A stretch of DNA of 5,690 bases from assembly GCA_946628805.1 (NCBI GenBank), contig CAMOXB010000124.1, positions 1 to 5,690 of the forward strand, written 5' to 3'. This stretch comes from an uncultured Pseudomonadota bacterium. GTDB taxonomy: Bacteria; Pseudomonadota; Alphaproteobacteria; Rs-D84. The position numbers were made by a program, and so were the translations under genes. This document shows, piece after piece, positions 4,959 to 5,690 of the stretch (positions within the stretch are counted from its first letter, which is position 1; the number at the start of each line of letters is the position of its first letter). Under the pieces are notes generated by a model. It was not told the DNA's origin. It did no database searches and saw only the letters and a program-made list of their open reading frames with translations.

Positions 4959-5690
4959 ATGAAACGAATTATATTTTTACTAACCGCAATATTTATGTGT
5001 ATAACCGCACACGCCAAAACCGAAACAATAAATTGGTATATGGACGGTAATACATATGCAACAACACAATGTGAAACAGGTTCCGATATCATATTACCCC
5101 AAACACCATATAAATATGGTTATACCTTTAATGGGTGGAACGGATATACACCAATCGAATATTTGGAATCGACAGGGACACAGTGGATAGATACAGGATT
5201 CGCTTTCGATGACGTTTTAAGACCTAATATGTTCACTTTGGATTTTACTATTGCAATTATAAAAAACGTTACAGGTAATAGTGTTCCACCAGGATTTTCT
5301 GGTGCTGGATCATATGTCATGAAAACAGAACACTTTGCATGGAACAATCCTAATTGTATCGGCATGTATTCTTATGCTGGTAATGTTATAGTTGGTAGTG
5401 TTTGTAATCTTATACCATATAAGTCATATAATTTTAGATATGAATTTAATCAATCTGCCGGCACACTTATCAGATATTCATCTTTAGGAGAAGAAACAAC
5501 AACATACACATACAATTCTTTATTGCCTACTAGCAATGCAAATATATATTTGTTCAAAACAAATGGTGCAACTTCTGGACAACCAATAAGGATATATCGT
5601 TGGATATATGAATCAAATGGTGTAAAAATCCGCGATTTTATCCCTGTACTTGATCTGGACGGTGTTCCATGTATGTTCGACCGGGTCGAA
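4959..5690 (+). CDS. Secreted InlB-repeat protein with LamG-like region (cut by right window edge)
   Basis: The frame stays open from the ATG at 4959 to the window end (244 residues), so the C-terminus is missing. Residues 1-19 are a classic Sec signal peptide: basic MKR, a hydrophobic core, then the AHA cleavage site before Lys20. Residues about 23-60 match a Listeria-Bacteroides/InlB B-type repeat: INWYMDGNTYATTQCETGS, then ILPQTP and KYGYTFNGW. Next comes IEYLESTGTQWIDTGF (66-81), an opening often seen in gut-bacterial and phage surface proteins before a concanavalin/LamG-like beta-sandwich. The segment to about 224 is beta-rich and fits that. RDFIPVLDLDGVPCMFDRVE (225-244) resembles the end of such a domain. 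Likely exported and surface-exposed or periplasmic; a binding role is inferred and the ligand is unknown. The strong ribosome binding site supports the start. It follows a terminator and a long structured leader, so it is probably its own transcription unit. Confidence 0.85.
   Translation, partial: MKRIIFLLTAIFMCITAHAKTETINWYMDGNTYATTQCETGSDIILPQTPYKYGYTFNGWNGYTPIEYLESTGTQWIDTGFAFDDVLRPNMFTLDFTIAIIKNVTGNSVPPGFSGAGSYVMKTEHFAWNNPNCIGMYSYAGNVIVGSVCNLIPYKSYNFRYEFNQSAGTLIRYSSLGEETTTYTYNSLLPTSNANIYLFKTNGATSGQPIRIYRWIYESNGVKIRDFIPVLDLDGVPCMFDRVE

Overview
The window is AT-rich chromosomal DNA from a Gram-negative bacterium. The best guess is an uncultured, host- or gut-associated alphaproteobacterium. 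This is inferred from low G+C, an AsmA-family envelope protein, the uvrC-pgsA pair typical of proteobacteria, a pseudopilin with a GRSMIEM-type leader, and a secreted protein with an InlB/Listeria-Bacteroides-type repeat. Nothing here fixes the genus. Stops TAA, TAG and TGA are all used in the ordinary way, so a standard bacterial code fits.

Left half (1-2479), minus strand: a compact three-gene unit transcribed leftwards. It holds a small pseudopilin-like protein (2479-2018), an RluC-type 23S rRNA pseudouridine synthase (2014-1052) and the N-terminal 346 residues of an AsmA-family protein that runs off the left edge (1039-1). The gaps are 3 and 12 nt, so the three are very probably cotranscribed.

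Centre (2480-2528): a 49-nt divergent intergenic region with overlapping -10-like elements on the two strands. There is no visible Shine-Dalgarno sequence for the rightward gene.

Right-centre (2529-4631), plus strand: uvrC, then pgsA (phosphatidylglycerophosphate synthase), closed by a strong intrinsic terminator. UvrC keeps every catalytic and Fe-S motif, but at 475 residues it lacks roughly 120-135 residues between the UVR motif and the RNase H-like nuclease domain.

Right end (4632-5690): a 327-nt non-coding stretch packed with complementary segments. These include a two-part 8+8 bp stem around a multi-hairpin junction, imperfect tandem hairpin repeats, and a possible long-range closing helix. 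It leads directly into a well-formed Shine-Dalgarno sequence and a secreted protein gene that is cut by the right edge. That protein has a signal peptide, an InlB-like repeat and a putative LamG-like region. The leader contains several mutually exclusive helices and is the best candidate in the window for an undescribed element, either a structured RNA or cis-regulator, or an intergenic repeat.

Functionally, the left unit joins envelope biogenesis, ribosome modification and a pilin-like protein. The centre is housekeeping (nucleotide excision repair and phospholipid synthesis). The right end is accessory surface biology.
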